DNA from: CAITWD01 sp963727285
Lineage (GTDB): Bacteria > Actinomycetota > Thermoleophilia > Miltoncostaeales > Miltoncostaeaceae
Assembly: GCA_963727285.1 (NCBI GenBank)
Contig: CAVSFF010000009.1
Location: 372,001 to 436,000, forward strand
DNA: 64,000 bases
Reading direction: 5' to 3'
This document shows, piece after piece, positions 63,520-64,000 of this stretch; the first letter of the stretch is position 1; every line of letters begins with the position of its first letter. Both the position numbers and the translations under genes were made by a program. A model generated the notes under the pieces. The model searched no databases and was not told the DNA's origin. It was given only the letters and a program-made list of their open reading frames with translations.

Positions 63520-64000
63520 TCAGGTGTCGGTCGCCGGCTGTCGCGCGGACACGACGGCGACCACGTTCGCACCTGCCGCGCCGCGGGTCATCGAGACCAG
63601 CGCGCCGACGACGGCGATCGCCGCGCCCACTCCCATCGCGACGCGGTACCCGTCCAGGTAGTCCTGGGCCGACGTGCCCGACACCGAACCGCCGAGCAGA
63701 ACGCGCCCGCCCGCAGCGCCCAGGTACGCCGCGGTGATCGCGCCGAGCACCGCGATCGACATCGACTGGCCAAGGCTGCGCATCGTCGTCAGGACACCCG
63801 CGGCCACGCCCAGGGACGCATTCGGCGTGGCGTTCATCGCCGCGGAGGTGTTCGGCGAGCTGAACATGGCCATTCCGAGACCGATCGCGATCAGCGCAGG
63901 GAACACGTGCACCAACGGCATGCCGTCCGGGACCATGGCCAGCAGTCCGAGGCCGGCGGCGACCAGGACCATCCCGCCGGTACACAAGAACCGCGATCCA
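63520..64000 (-). CDS. MFS transporter, C-terminal part (runs off window)
   Basis: The last ~160 residues of a 14-helix (DHA2-type) exporter: GMVLVAAGLGLLAMVPDGMP, HVFPALIAIGLGMAMFSSPNTSAAMNATPNASLGVAAGVLTTMRSLGQSMSIAVLGAI (the conserved late-helix region with N..P.....A), then a final helix VGAAIAVVGALVSMTRG and a short tail. It would export drugs or metabolites with proton uptake. The start lies beyond 64000. Confidence 0.88.
   Translation of the reverse strand, partial: GSRFLCTGGMVLVAAGLGLLAMVPDGMPLVHVFPALIAIGLGMAMFSSPNTSAAMNATPNASLGVAAGVLTTMRSLGQSMSIAVLGAITAAYLGAAGGRVLLGGSVSGTSAQDYLDGYRVAMGVGAAIAVVGALVSMTRGAAGANVVAVVSARQPATDT

Overview
The window is high-GC DNA (roughly two thirds G+C by eye) with actinobacterial gene content. 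I see an ICL2-type isocitrate lyase, an EF-G2-like GTPase, the uvrC-rapZ-yvcK block followed at a distance by gap-pgk-tpiA, and secreted actinobacterial proteins (DUF4232 lipoprotein, collagen-like protein). A phosphoglycerate mutase gpmI directly after tpiA and the secretome style suggest Thermoleophilia/Solirubrobacterales or a close relative. That placement is inference from gene content, not from a phylogeny.

Layout. 1-2 kb: end of an ABC export locus and a START-like protein. 2.1-5.6 kb: copper cluster (membrane protein, CopC-like, YcnI/DUF1775, CopC-CopD fusion). 5.6-16.1 kb: AI-2E transporter, isocitrate lyase, envelope proteins, a metallophosphoesterase and EF-G2. 17.0-23.0 kb: five tightly overlapping minus-strand carbohydrate genes (GT4, (alpha/alpha)-toroid-like protein, GH130, GT4, GH5-like). 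23.3-30.1 kb: accessory stretch with two HIRAN-like proteins, SHOCT and membrane proteins, a LysR/TauE divergent pair and a methyltransferase. 30.1-36.8 kb: ArsR-headed redox/sulfur island (DUF2892, MMPL, AhpD-like, DUF302, sulfide:quinone-oxidoreductase-like flavoprotein, a 52-residue companion, a second carboxymuconolactone-decarboxylase-like protein). 36.8-46.4 kb: patchy accessory DNA with an integrase remnant, a 5'-truncated aquaporin, a membrane phosphodiesterase-like protein, DUF2252, CLC and K+ channels and a broken HTH protein beside tRNA-Gly. 46.5-51.1 kb: argS and rlmH divergent from phosphoesterase, cysteine-desulfurase-like and tusA. 51.2-53.8 kb: a large collagen-like secreted protein. 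54.0-63.5 kb: gpmI, tpiA, pgk, gap, a membrane protein, yvcK, rapZ, uvrC, then the end of an MFS transporter.

The dominant oddity is technical or evolutionary: at least a dozen genes, including pgk and uvrC, are complete only if single-base frame changes are accepted, and most of those are one extra base. This pattern fits uncorrected sequencing indels better than gene decay. I therefore annotate these genes at full length and state where the frame changes. The most interesting biology is a cysteine-desulfurase-like protein that lacks the PLP lysine but keeps the sulfur-carrying cysteine region, coupled to TusA; the ArsR/SQR island with its tiny companion; and the GH130 operon.
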